22,320 nucleotides of DNA from Hofstenia miamia (Eukaryota > Xenacoelomorpha > Acoela). The notes under the pieces were generated by a model. That model made no database searches, had not been told where the DNA came from, and saw nothing but the letters and a program-made list of their open reading frames with translations. Of this stretch, positions 9,720 to 18,743 are shown one piece after another. The translations under genes and the position numbers were made by a program. The first letter of the stretch is position 1, and each line of letters starts with the position of its first letter. Location of the stretch: the NCBI GenBank assembly GCA_004352715.1, contig SCFE01000056.1, forward strand, positions 1,988,129 to 2,010,448. The letters are read 5' to 3'.

Positions 9720-9977
9720 ATTGCATCACAAGACTTTCGGCTGCTTGAGGACCTGGCCGTGAAATTCCCAGACCTCAACGTCATAGAAAATTGCTTGAAT
9801 CACCATAAAAACAGTCTGAGGAAGCGCCAATGCACATCGCTCAACGATCTGCAGGAGCAAATTAAAGTGGTATGGTGCACAGAGATTACTGATGATTATT
9901 GTAGAAAGCTGGTCAAGTCAATGTCAAATTGCATTCCTGCGTGTTTGACCAATAATGGCGGACATACAAAATATTAG
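9720..9977 (+). pseudogene. Tc1 transposase C-terminus (partial)
   Basis: Eighty-five codons to the TAG at 9975-9977 show the DDE transposase C-terminus. KFPDLNVIENCL corresponds to the family's SPDLNPIENLW, with the third catalytic acidic residue (Glu of IEN) kept. VWCTEITDDYCRKLVKSM and the family-typical ending GGHTKY follow. There are no stops in the visible part. The WP.QS and NP...W positions have drifted (LAVKF and NV...C), which suggests an old inactive copy. Whether the N-terminal half is intact cannot be judged because of the gap. Confidence 0.85.
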
Positions 9978-10106
9978 TGAGTTTTTCTGAATTAACTATT
10001 TACTTGCTACACGGTGTTATCATATTGTTTCTACATTGAGTTTTTTAGTGTAAAATACAAAAATTTCTAAATTTTGAAAGTATTCCCAAACTTTTAGCCA
10101 GTACTG
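9720..10106 (+). mobile_element. Tc1-like transposon, 3' part with right TIR
   Basis: The element emerges from the gap within its transposase gene and ends at a terminal inverted repeat whose inward (minus-strand) reading is CAGTACTGGCTAAAAGTTTG followed by GGAATACTTTC (about 10076-10106). This is typical of Tc1-family ends. A TA dinucleotide (10107-10108), the expected target duplication, follows directly. With 387 bp visible and 1000 bp allowed for the gap, the total would fit the usual 1.3-1.7 kb of a Tc1 element. Confidence 0.88.
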
Positions 10107-10258
10107 TACATGTATTTATATATACATTTGTTGTGCCTAACAATCATTTGATACATAAAGTATAGCATTAGCTCATTTTTTTAAAATAGAAACATTTCAA
10201 TCCTTTTTTAAGGAAATAATGTAATTTTTCTATTTAACTATGTGAATAGCTAATGTTT

Positions 10259-10260
10259 AG
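10259..10260 (+). promoter_or_regulatory. Splice acceptor of ZIP11-like exon
   Basis: AG preceded by a T-rich stretch (TTTTTCTATTTAACTATG) and a plausible branch-site-like CTAAT shortly upstream. Placement agrees with ZIP11 homology, which resumes at GLAVSLPLR with the codon beginning right after the AG (phase 0). Confidence 0.7.
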
Positions 10261-10608
10261 GGCTTAGCAGTAAGTTTACCTCTTCGCTCAATGGGGATGG
10301 CCAGCTGGAAAGCATTCTTATGTGGTCAGTTTTGTGGCTTACTGGAGCCAATATTTGGGGTGTTGGGTTGTCTCACAGTTACTTTGATTGAACCAATTCT
10401 TCCATATGCATTAGCTTTTTCAGCCGGGGCAATGATGTGGGTTGTATTTGATGATCTCATTGCTGAAGGATCTTCTTCTGGTAATTCTAGATGGTGCTCA
10501 ATCGCTGCAATGATTGGATTCACTTTTATGATGATAATGGAACTTGCTTTTCATGATCATAGTCAAAATTCACATGATCATTTTTTAAACAGTACAGTGT
10601 CACCTTAA
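10261..10608 (+). CDS. SLC39A11: ZIP11-like zinc transporter, terminal coding exon
   Basis: This exon encodes the last 115 residues of a ZIP-family metal transporter of the ZIP11 (GufA) subfamily, which moves zinc across membranes toward the cytosol. I start it after TTTAG at 10260, a splice acceptor that opens directly on GLAVSLPLRSMG; the ATG at 10291 is internal. GLAVSLPLR is the end of the (NF)PEGLA metal-site helix, with the PE presumably in the previous exon. CGQFCGLLEPIFGVLG carries the GxxEP metal-site motif of the next helix. EPILPYALAFSAGAMMWVV then DDLI is a near-signature of ZIP11, and a final helix (IGFTFMMIMELAF) precedes a His-rich tail (HDHSQNSHDH). Earlier exons were not found, so they lie in the gap or upstream of the window. 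From memory, vertebrate ZIP11 ends soon after the last helix, so the tail looks like an extension. Confidence 0.88.
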   Translation, partial: GLAVSLPLRSMGMASWKAFLCGQFCGLLEPIFGVLGCLTVTLIEPILPYALAFSAGAMMWVVFDDLIAEGSSSGNSRWCSIAAMIGFTFMMIMELAFHDHSQNSHDHFLNSTVSP

Positions 10609-12289
10609 AAATGGAGACATATATTTTTTGTTTAAGACGTTTTCTATTTATATTTAATACTATTTCCTTTTTATAATGTATATATATATATATATATGAA
10701 AGAATGCGTTCTTATTTTTTATCGTCTTCAAAGTTATACCGTTACCTAAACACATTTTTTCTGATGATTTAATTTGTGAATCAAATTGATCCAGCAAAGG
10801 TTTTTCTAGATTGCTAAATAACACGTTATAATACAGGATTTGGTTCATTAAAAAAGCATTAGTTGGCTGCAATGGCATTTTTATGTGTGAGCAAAATTTG
10901 GCTATAAGATTGATGTATTTTATACCTATTTCCATTTTCCTTATTCATTACACAATATGTTTAGCATAAAGCTTAATTCGTTTTATATTGTTGAACCTGG
11001 TCATTTCTATTGTAGAACATATTCAATAGTAATGTCCATCCATTTAAATTATCTTCGACTTGAGGGGATTTTACACAACTCAATTCTATTAGATTAAATT
11101 TAATAGTGAAGCGATGCGTAATGAAAAGTGCTGCAAGTTTTGAACATATATTTCCAAAGTTTTATTAAATTATCAACATTCTTGTCAATGTTTAATATGA
11201 AAGTTTCATGTGTGTATTGTTATATCCAATGATATCTACAGTCTTTAGATCAAGCCCGTAGCCAAAGGAATGCTAAGCATCCCTTGAAACATTTGCTGAA
11301 ATTAGGATCCCCTAGAACTTTTCAAAATGAAATAAAATATTAATATATCAATTGTAGCGGCTTTGCCTGCAAAATATTTTTTAAGATTACTTTTTTGTTT
11401 ATTTATCGAGTAAAGCTGTAAATTGTCACGTTTTATTTAATTTTGAAATTCTATAATTCAGTGCTATATGTAGCATAGACTGAAACTTAAAAACAGGTTT
11501 AAAATCACAATCGCATGTAGTGCTCAACATCTGAACTATGAAACATTATTGCGCAGCTATTGCGGAGTGAAGAGAGTTAGACTGTGCAGTCAAACACCAT
11601 AAGAGCAGAGGTTTTTCAATTTTAATTAAAAATTGAATTATCAATTTTTAAATTCTTCTTGGATATTTATGAAATCTACGAATACTTTCTGAGTAACATA
11701 TTATTCGAAGTAGCAGGTTTTACAGCAAGTAACTTAAAAATATTTTTCAGAGTTTTGTCAATAAAATTGTCAAATTATTCACTAAAATACCAAATTAAAA
11801 ATATTATTTTTGAAATAAAAACTTTAATTGGTTTTTATTTTTTCCATTGTACCTATAATAGCAGCATTCAATTATTAACTCACAGATTTTTAATCTATGT
11901 AAATATTTACAGTGCTATTGTTGCATCTGGGCAATTAAAAATAGTTGAAAATTGCTTTTAAGTTGGATGATTCAAGTCACAATAATGTGCAATATTTAAA
12001 GAAATTTTTAATAGAAATAGATATAGTCCTACAGAGCAGATTACAATTTCATGTCAGTAGTTGCAGAAAATATATAAACTGTATTCTTCAAGACTCCATA
12101 TTTTTATAAATGTACGAGGTTTCTTTTTTTATATTCAAACTACGGTTTCAAGACCAGAACATTATTGGTCCCAGTACCATGCAATTTTCTAGTGCTACTC
12201 TCACACGGCATAACTTCCAGTCCCATGAAATTTCTATCAGTAAATTCCATTGTGTTGTAGGAACTATCATAATACATTAAGTAGTTTGA
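10609..12289. other. ZIP11 3' flank and unassigned AT-rich DNA
   Basis: This stretch follows the transporter stop codon. It holds the presumed 3' UTR, a (TA)n run at about 10678-10697, and an AATAAA at 11331-11336 that could be a distant polyadenylation signal but is not well supported. A segment around 11249-11320 (AGCCCGTAGCCAAAGG, then CATCCC...GGATCCCCTAG) has the flavour of eroded DNA-transposon ends. A 100-codon plus frame at 11659-11961 has no recognisable motif and is dominated by Ile, Phe and Asn, as expected by chance here. Confidence 0.4.
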
Positions 12290-13552
12290 AAATTGTTTAT
12301 ACAAGTAATTTGTTAAAAGAATTTTCAATAGCGGAATTTGAATTAAGCAAAATTCCCAAATATCCACACTTGAACAAAATGATTCAAAAACATAAAATAA
12401 TTTACTTACTAAATTTAAGTTTTATAAATTCACGCCTATTTTTTACATTTATAGGATTGTTCAGTAATGCTTAGCATTAAATCAAAATCTGTGCAGTTGA
12501 GGCATTTTTTAAAACAAACACAAACAGGAATATAGAGCATGCACATATTATGAGTGATTGTGCTCACTTAAGCAGTGAGGCTGGCTACTGGTTTGTCTTT
12601 AGATATAAGCTAGATGAGATGATTTATGTAAATAATAAAGAAGTGGCACAAACAAAGTTTCCTGAACCTGAGGCCCAAATTTTTATTTTTAGCAAACCCC
12701 AGGAAGAAAATATTTTGTTCGTTTTAACCAGTGGAAATCGATCAGTGAGATAATATTTAATAAGATCTCTATTGTTAGAATCGATACCTATATTTTCTAA
12801 TTATTTATAAAGAATAGAATGATTGATTAAGTCAAAGGCTTTGGAAAAATTGATGTAAATAATGCCTACGTAATTATCATTATAAACAGATGTATCGTTA
12901 GAGTGAAGTAATATATTATCGGTAGAACGCCGTCTTCCGAAACCAAATTTAGTGTTTGAAATAATTTTAATATAAGCAAGTTTGACAAAATATAGGTTTA
13001 TGGGAATTTTAGAAAATGGTAAGGTAATTGAAATCGGACGAGCGGTTTTCACTCTTTAGAATATCATTCTTTTTAGATACCCGGTGTTATTTTTGGTTCG
13101 AATACTTGAATTTATGCGTTTTCTTAATATACTAGTTAGGTATCAGTTGGGCCACTTGATCAACAAAAGTAAAAATTCTTTTTTAAATTTTTTGGTTACT
13201 TATGAAGGATATGTCATCCCAACAATATTTTCCTGAACTTAGAAGCATATTACTAAATGCTTTAGAAATGGTTAAGTTATTTGTCACAATCTGGCCGTTA
13301 GTATTTTCAATAGAATTGGATGTTGCTCGATGTAAAACATTTTTAATGAAATAATTTGAAAGATTGTCAAAAAAAAATTGAACATATCGAGTTGAAATAT
13401 TAGATTTTTTTGCAAATTTTCTCTATATTTAGATGTCCTAGATGTTTTTATAAATAAATTTAAAGCAAGTGTTAGCCAATGTTTTTCCTTTGGAAATAAA
13501 TTTTTCTTCAATTAAAATTCAATTTCTCGAAAATATATACATATATAGTTTT
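12290..13552 (-). mobile_element. Antisense APE-type LINE fragment
   Basis: On the minus strand this region holds, in order, the linker upstream of RT (13511 to about 13280, with FPKEKHWLTLALNLFIKTSR and NGQIVTNN), the RT fingers and palm (13052 to about 12550), and a weak connection segment (about 12375-12310, GYLGILLNSNSAI). The endonuclease and 3' end are not seen. Orientation is opposite to the LINEs at 1-3015 and 20382-22126. The boundaries are estimates, since no tail or target duplication could be identified. Confidence 0.7.
12550..13052 (-). pseudogene. LINE reverse transcriptase, inactivated
   Basis: From 13052 downward the frame reads KTARPISITLPFSKIPINL, then KFGFGRRRSTDNILL, then IYINFSKAFDLINHSIL. 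These are the RPISL..FSKI, QFGFR..RST and F.DFSKAFD.INH.IL blocks of jockey/CR1 RTs; the first motif-A Asp is replaced by Asn (INFSKAFD). After one stop the same frame continues LENIGIDSNNRDLIKYYLTD. In another frame FFIIYINHLI and SKDKPVASLTA, a stop, then VSTI correspond to LLF.IYINDLI and the A-DD active site, which has lost its aspartates. Stops, frameshifts and catalytic substitutions make it dead. Confidence 0.75.
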
Positions 13553-14019
13553 CGAAATTGTTAGGAAAGAACATAAACATTATATCTAGACCCTCGTGTT
13601 TAAAAACATTGTCGCATGAGGATTTTCACTATACATATCTTAACATTTTGAGTAATTGTGGATTCTTGAAAAGGGTTTCAATGATGGAGATCTAGTATCC
13701 AGAGCTTTATGATTTTTACCCACATTTACATTCAGGCACAAAGCCAAAATTAACCACCGGGTGCTTCAACCAGTCTTTGTACAGGCAAAAATTTCAATTG
13801 TGAGTAAATCACTCACCTTTCTGTTTATATGACAAGCAATGACTGGCTACGAATATTATCACATTTGCCATTTGTTTCTGTGAAGAGTTTGTCAGTTTTG
13901 GAGTCCATGATATGGTAGACTGGAAATATTGCTTTACGTAGTTTGTTGCTGATATAGTCTTTATTGTATTCAAGGTCGGTGTAAGTCCAGATAAATTATA
14001 AAAAAAGGGGTGAATATAA
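13553..14019. other. No gene recognised
   Basis: AT-rich sequence without a supported gene. The antisense frame over 13809-14099 is the shadow of the plus-strand exon that follows. Confidence 0.4.
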
Positions 14020-14298
14020 TATACAATAAAAATTGTATGGCCTGGAACAGCTCCAATGCCTGGCAATAAGGATTTGCGGTCAAGAAGATCCAGCCGCAAA
14101 ACATTTTTTCATTCGAGCAGTAATTCCCTCCACAAGTATACATCACTGGACATATTCAGACAACCATCGTTTTTAAAGAGTGAACTGAAATCACTGTTTG
14201 AAAAATGTGAAGTGATCAATATGATGGTGAATATCTGCTTTTTATGCTTTGGGGTCATTTTGTTCAATTTAAGTGTTTTACTTCTATTAATACAATAA
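14020..14298 (+). CDS. Possible terminal exon of a tail-anchored membrane protein
   Basis: The frame is open from 14020 to the TAA at 14296-14298. It reads KIVWPGTAPMPGNKDL, then a basic, Ser-rich stretch RSRRSSRKTFFHSSSNSL, then SLDIFRQPSFLKSELKSLFE, and ends in a hydrophobic helix of about 24 residues (MMVNICFLCFGVILFNLSVL onward) with IQ at the very end. Composition (Pro, Arg, Ser, Trp, charged helix) is unlike the chance frames nearby. An acceptor is possible at ACAG (14050), giving an exon that starts just before PMPGNKDL; the pyrimidine tract there is poor. AATAAA at 14294-14299 overlaps the stop codon and could serve as the polyadenylation signal. I do not recognise the family. A single C-terminal helix with a basic cytosolic flank suggests a tail-anchored protein of the ER or outer mitochondrial membrane. 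Confidence 0.4.
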   Translation, partial: YTIKIVWPGTAPMPGNKDLRSRRSSRKTFFHSSSNSLHKYTSLDIFRQPSFLKSELKSLFEKCEVINMMVNICFLCFGVILFNLSVLLLLIQ

Positions 14299-14354
14299 AA
14301 AACTAAGTACTAAATTGAAATTAAGTTCCAAAACCAGGGAAAAGAATATATATA

Positions 14355-15480
14355 GAGTGAAGTGATTAAGTATTTGGACAAAAGAAAATTGTATTTTCCA
14401 AAGTATATTTGGTAATTTATATGTGTACAAGGTTGTAAAATACCTTTATATCCTCAAGGAGCATATTACTCAATAAACAGGAACATTATTTTATTAAATA
14501 TACCTAACATGCATATTAAGAAAATATGGGTAGAAGAAGTATTTGGACATTTAGTTAAGAGTGCTTTTAATCTTGATTAATTACAAAGATGTAAACAGTT
14601 TCTGGTTCCTATAATACTCATTGAAGGGATTATAGTGTCTGAGCAGCTTTAAGTGAAATTTCTTAGCAAACAGTGACGATAAAACACACCAAGTTCCAAA
14701 GCTGAAAGAACTCTCAAAAGAAGTAAAAGATGGCTTCATTTCGTTATACAGAGTGATAGCTCAAGCATTGAAAATGTTTAAGGAGAAGATGGTATGGCTT
14801 GCTTCCAGAAGGGCAAATCCTTACTTTGAAGTATTTCGGGGATATGGGCTTGTTTCTTTTTCAATGAAACAGGAAAATGGAAATCATTAGTGGGACAATG
14901 CATACAGCAAAATATTGCAAGATTTTGGAGAGTAATCTAATAAAATCTGTTGAATCCGGAATGGGTCTTCGAACAAAACAATGATCCCAAGCGCACAGCC
15001 AAAATAACTAAGCAGTAGTTCCCAAATAATAATATTATTGTAATGACATGGCCTAGTCAGTCACCCGATTTGAACCCCATTGAGAAATTATGGGGAAGTT
15101 TGAAGAAACAGATTCATTCAAGAAACCCAAAAAATATCAATGAATTGAAGATTATCGAAAAAGAAGAATGGGCAGAAATTCCATAATATTTTGCCAGAAT
15201 TTAGTCAAGAACCACAAAAAACAATTGAGAGAAGTTATTTTGCGTGAAAAATGAAAAAGTCGCTACTAAGTGTTAATATGAGAACTTTCTCTACTGTCCA
15301 CCCCTGTTTTGTTAAATTGCACATAGCATATATATGCTTGATAAAAATATTGTTTTCTGTATTATCGATTATGATTACTTGTATAAAAAACATTTATATC
15401 ATTGTAAGCATATAAATTACTTAATATACTTTTGAAAATACATTTTTTCTTCTGTCCAAATACTTACGTCACCTCACTGC
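14355..15480 (+). mobile_element. Tc1/mariner-like element with both TIRs, inactive
   Basis: The left end (AGTGAAGTGATTAAGTATTT then GGACAAAAGAAAA, from 14356) and the right end read on the minus strand (AGTGAGGTGACGTAAGTATT then TGGACAGAAGAAAA, ending about 15479) match over about 34 bases with a few differences and one indel. The left flank is TA (14353-14354). The right flank is AATATA, so the TA duplication is not clean there. At about 1126 bp the element is shorter than a full Tc1 (about 1.3-1.7 kb), in line with an internal deletion in the transposase. Confidence 0.85.
14683..15190 (+). pseudogene. Tc1-like transposase remnants
   Basis: QVPKLKELSKEVKDGFISLY, then RVIAQALKMF (about 14690-14790) is the N-terminal helix-turn-helix DNA-binding region. 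The segment containing the first catalytic Asp is missing. Around 14845-14960 GYGACFFFNETGK and IISGTMHTAKYCKIL match the W(G).FS..G and GTMNA..Y..IL blocks. FEQNNDPKRTAK then corresponds to F.QDNDPKHTAK, so the second catalytic Asp has become Asn. A stop follows, then MTWPSQSPDLNPIEKLWGSL (about 15044-15100), which keeps the third catalytic Glu. The deletion, frameshift, stop and D-to-N change make it inactive. Confidence 0.85.
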
Positions 15481-16178
15481 AATATAACTTAGCAAATATA
15501 ATACACTTGCGGTGAAAAATATATTGGTTCTTCGAATAGACAATTATCTAAAAGAATTGAAAAACATTAGACCAATTTTGTATTTTCTGATCATCCTAAA
15601 AAATTAGATTATGAACATTATATTTTTGGGCTATTGAACTTAGATAAGGTCGGCAGATTCTCGACTATCTCAATCAAGTTTTGCCGAAAACTGACCTTCC
15701 TTGTGGAATATCACGAAATTTACAATAGAACTGTGTTCACTGCACACGCAAAACTGTTGTAGTCTTCTCAGTTAAGCTGATGCAAGTATATGCTAATATT
15801 TGATTCTTTACAATTTTTTTTGTAAAGTTGTCGATAATCATTGTTGATTTTGAAAATTACTTGAATAATTAAATTTTGTAAAATAAACCTAATTGATTTA
15901 ACACTTTTTGAGAGCAGTTTCATAAAATTGTACAACCAAGATTAAATCTTCAATATTTAATACTTAGAACATTATGTATAATTGTTGTAAAATCTTAGGA
16001 AGTTTAAAGGGAATATTTTGTAGAACATATTATATATTTATATGAATAGCTTTTATTAATCGAAATTACACTTACATGCAATCTATATCATAGTATAAGT
16101 CCTTCTTCATGTATTGAAGATAAAAGTTTGTAAGAAATCAAGTGAACTGACAAATTGCAAAAATGTTTAAAGTCGTCT
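15481..16178. other. No gene recognised
   Basis: AT-rich spacer between the Tc1-like and hAT-like elements. No open frame or repeat stands out. Confidence 0.5.
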
Positions 16179-16734
16179 ATGTACTGCAGTGGAATTGGAT
16201 CGGGTCTCGGATCTGATCGCTTCGGATCTACATTTGAGAAAATGTCGAATCTGCTTCGAATCCAAAATATTTTTTAAAAAGTGTGTATATTGTAAATTTT
16301 ATACATTACGCACATTTTTACATTGAATTCCACTTTAAGCTTGTTAATAATTTCAATCTAAGAGAAATTTTACATTCGAAATTTATTATTCATACAACAG
16401 TTTATGCGTTATTTTTTCCAACAACTTATAAACTTGGTGAAAAAATTCAAATCTGATAATGCGATTCATGCTAATCATTACATAAAATTGTAAAGCAACT
16501 AAAAACTTTTGTTTGTATAAACTTGCAAATGGAAATCAAATGAAACACAGAAAAGCAAGTGGAATACCTTAGTTGCTGCAAGCACAGCCAAAATTGAATG
16601 ATACAGATATCATTTTGTATGCTCTTCAATCAAAACTTCTCATGTAAGATGCAACTTGCAATACCAAGATCAACTTAGTTCTCAGAAAGTTCGTGATTAT
16701 TGCAATCACTAATACAAAAATTTTCATAGAGTCA

Positions 16735-17592
16735 TGCCTTCGGCATAGCAATAATGGGGTATTAATTAATTTAATGTTGATTTATAGAATTTAAAACTTT
16801 TAATCCAATCTAGTATCAAATTTCAATGAAAGGTATAATTCAAAACATATATTTAAATTTGACATTTAGTTTGAAAAAAATGAATTTTCTTATCACGGAT
16901 TTTAAAACACTCCATTACAATTTTATTAATGTCTTGCAATATAAGTTTTTGGCTTATTCTTTAATTTGCGATTGCTTGTGCTATTCTAGTTTTCATCGAA
17001 TTAAATGGAATTTTGAAGTAAGTTTTATTTTCTATTTCGAAACAAATTTATTTCATTGTAAAACTGCAAAATGGGATTTTTGGATGTGGACATGATAAAA
17101 TTAATAGGGAGTTAAAGCCATAAGAAACTCAACTATTTAAACTATAAATATATTATTATTATTTTGATGACAATTTTTGGAATTAGATTACTCCAAAGCT
17201 TACAAATAAGCAAAGACATGAATTTGTTATAGTTTTTGGAGAGCAATTATCAACTACCACTCATAATCAAAGTCATGCCAATCAGAAACGGATTTGCTTC
17301 TTTTGGGTGGACAAGTACAGATAAAAGAAGGAATCTATTTCAAGCATAGTTGGACATTGGCCGAAAATGGAGGCCACGCTCAGCCGGAATCCGGTTGGGT
17401 CCTTTAAAATCATAGCGATTTTGGGGTCCATTTTATGATTGTTGACAAAATAATTTCTTAATTTTTTAGTTTGTTTGTCCAAAGTTGACTGTATTAGATT
17501 GTAATTCAAGGAGAGCACTTGATACTACTGTAATATTTTAATATTTATATTGATTTTTCAACAGACTGCTTTGAAGTTATACAGGATTCACT
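16735..17592. repeat. 859-base direct duplication, first copy
   Basis: This unit recurs at 17594-18451 with an offset of exactly 859 and one difference that I could find (G at 17226 against T at 18085). It lies wholly inside the hAT-like element. It contains two open frames, plus 16826-17095 and minus 17282-17518, each duplicated. Neither shows a recognisable domain; the first is mostly hydrophobic, AT-driven residues and I do not call it a gene. Confidence 0.95.
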
Positions 17593-17593
17593 N

Positions 17594-18451
17594 TGCCTTC
17601 GGCATAGCAATAATGGGGTATTAATTAATTTAATGTTGATTTATAGAATTTAAAACTTTTAATCCAATCTAGTATCAAATTTCAATGAAAGGTATAATTC
17701 AAAACATATATTTAAATTTGACATTTAGTTTGAAAAAAATGAATTTTCTTATCACGGATTTTAAAACACTCCATTACAATTTTATTAATGTCTTGCAATA
17801 TAAGTTTTTGGCTTATTCTTTAATTTGCGATTGCTTGTGCTATTCTAGTTTTCATCGAATTAAATGGAATTTTGAAGTAAGTTTTATTTTCTATTTCGAA
17901 ACAAATTTATTTCATTGTAAAACTGCAAAATGGGATTTTTGGATGTGGACATGATAAAATTAATAGGGAGTTAAAGCCATAAGAAACTCAACTATTTAAA
18001 CTATAAATATATTATTATTATTTTGATGACAATTTTTGGAATTAGATTACTCCAAAGCTTACAAATAAGCAAAGACATGAATTTTTTATAGTTTTTGGAG
18101 AGCAATTATCAACTACCACTCATAATCAAAGTCATGCCAATCAGAAACGGATTTGCTTCTTTTGGGTGGACAAGTACAGATAAAAGAAGGAATCTATTTC
18201 AAGCATAGTTGGACATTGGCCGAAAATGGAGGCCACGCTCAGCCGGAATCCGGTTGGGTCCTTTAAAATCATAGCGATTTTGGGGTCCATTTTATGATTG
18301 TTGACAAAATAATTTCTTAATTTTTTAGTTTGTTTGTCCAAAGTTGACTGTATTAGATTGTAATTCAAGGAGAGCACTTGATACTACTGTAATATTTTAA
18401 TATTTATATTGATTTTTCAACAGACTGCTTTGAAGTTATACAGGATTCACT
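17594..18451. repeat. 859-base direct duplication, second copy
   Basis: Second copy, separated from the first by the single undetermined base 17593. The near-identity of two AT-rich non-coding copies joined by an N points to overlapping contigs or two haplotypes placed end to end, and less likely to a very recent tandem duplication. Confidence 0.95.
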
Positions 18452-18743
18452 ATATTTTAGTTGATTGGCATGCACTATTGAGTAAGTCGTCCCGTTTTTT
18501 CAATACCTTGGTCCAAGCACAACCCTGTCCTCCGCTGTATATCGTATATGTCCATTTTTGATCTCAAGACAGTATTGAAGCACTTAAAAACTTCTATTTG
18601 CATCTTAAAAATATAAATTTATTGTAAGTCCATGTTTATTTATTGTTAGAATACTTATTTATATTCGGATCCGTTTTGGATCGAAAACTAAAATTCGGAT
18701 CGGATCCTAAATCATTGGGACTGATTCCATCTCTGATGTACTG

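Larger units (their letters stand above)
16187..18735. mobile_element. hAT-like element with 8-bp target duplication
   Basis: The left end is CAGTGGAATTGGATCGGGTC. The right end, read inward on the minus strand, is CAGAGATGGAATCAGTCCCA. Both start CAG and share TGGAAT, and both subterminal regions are rich in GGATC (three copies within about 50 bases on the left, four on the right), as expected for transposase-binding sites. The octamer ATGTACTG sits directly outside both ends (16179-16186 and 18736-18743), a perfect target duplication of hAT length. The span is 2549 bp, but 859 bp of that is an internal duplication that may be artificial, leaving about 1.7 kb. No hAT transposase (RW motif, dimerisation domain) is recognisable, so it is probably non-autonomous. 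Confidence 0.8.

Noticed and set aside
8665-9977. Very long open frames crossing the 1000-base gap
   Set aside because: They consist of translated N. Only the part after 9720 in one plus frame (Tc1 transposase C-terminus) is real.
11249-11320. Possible DNA-transposon end (AGCCCGTAGCCAAAGG)
   Set aside because: It only resembles common eroded transposon ends; no inverted partner or target duplication was found.
12140-12474. Frames on both strands near 12140-12474 as genes
   Set aside because: They overlap the decayed antisense LINE and show no independent coding signal.
16826-17095. 89-codon plus frame, duplicated at 17685-17954, as a paralogous gene pair
   Set aside because: The duplication is the 859-bp assembly-type repeat inside a hAT-like element, and the frame has no recognisable domain.
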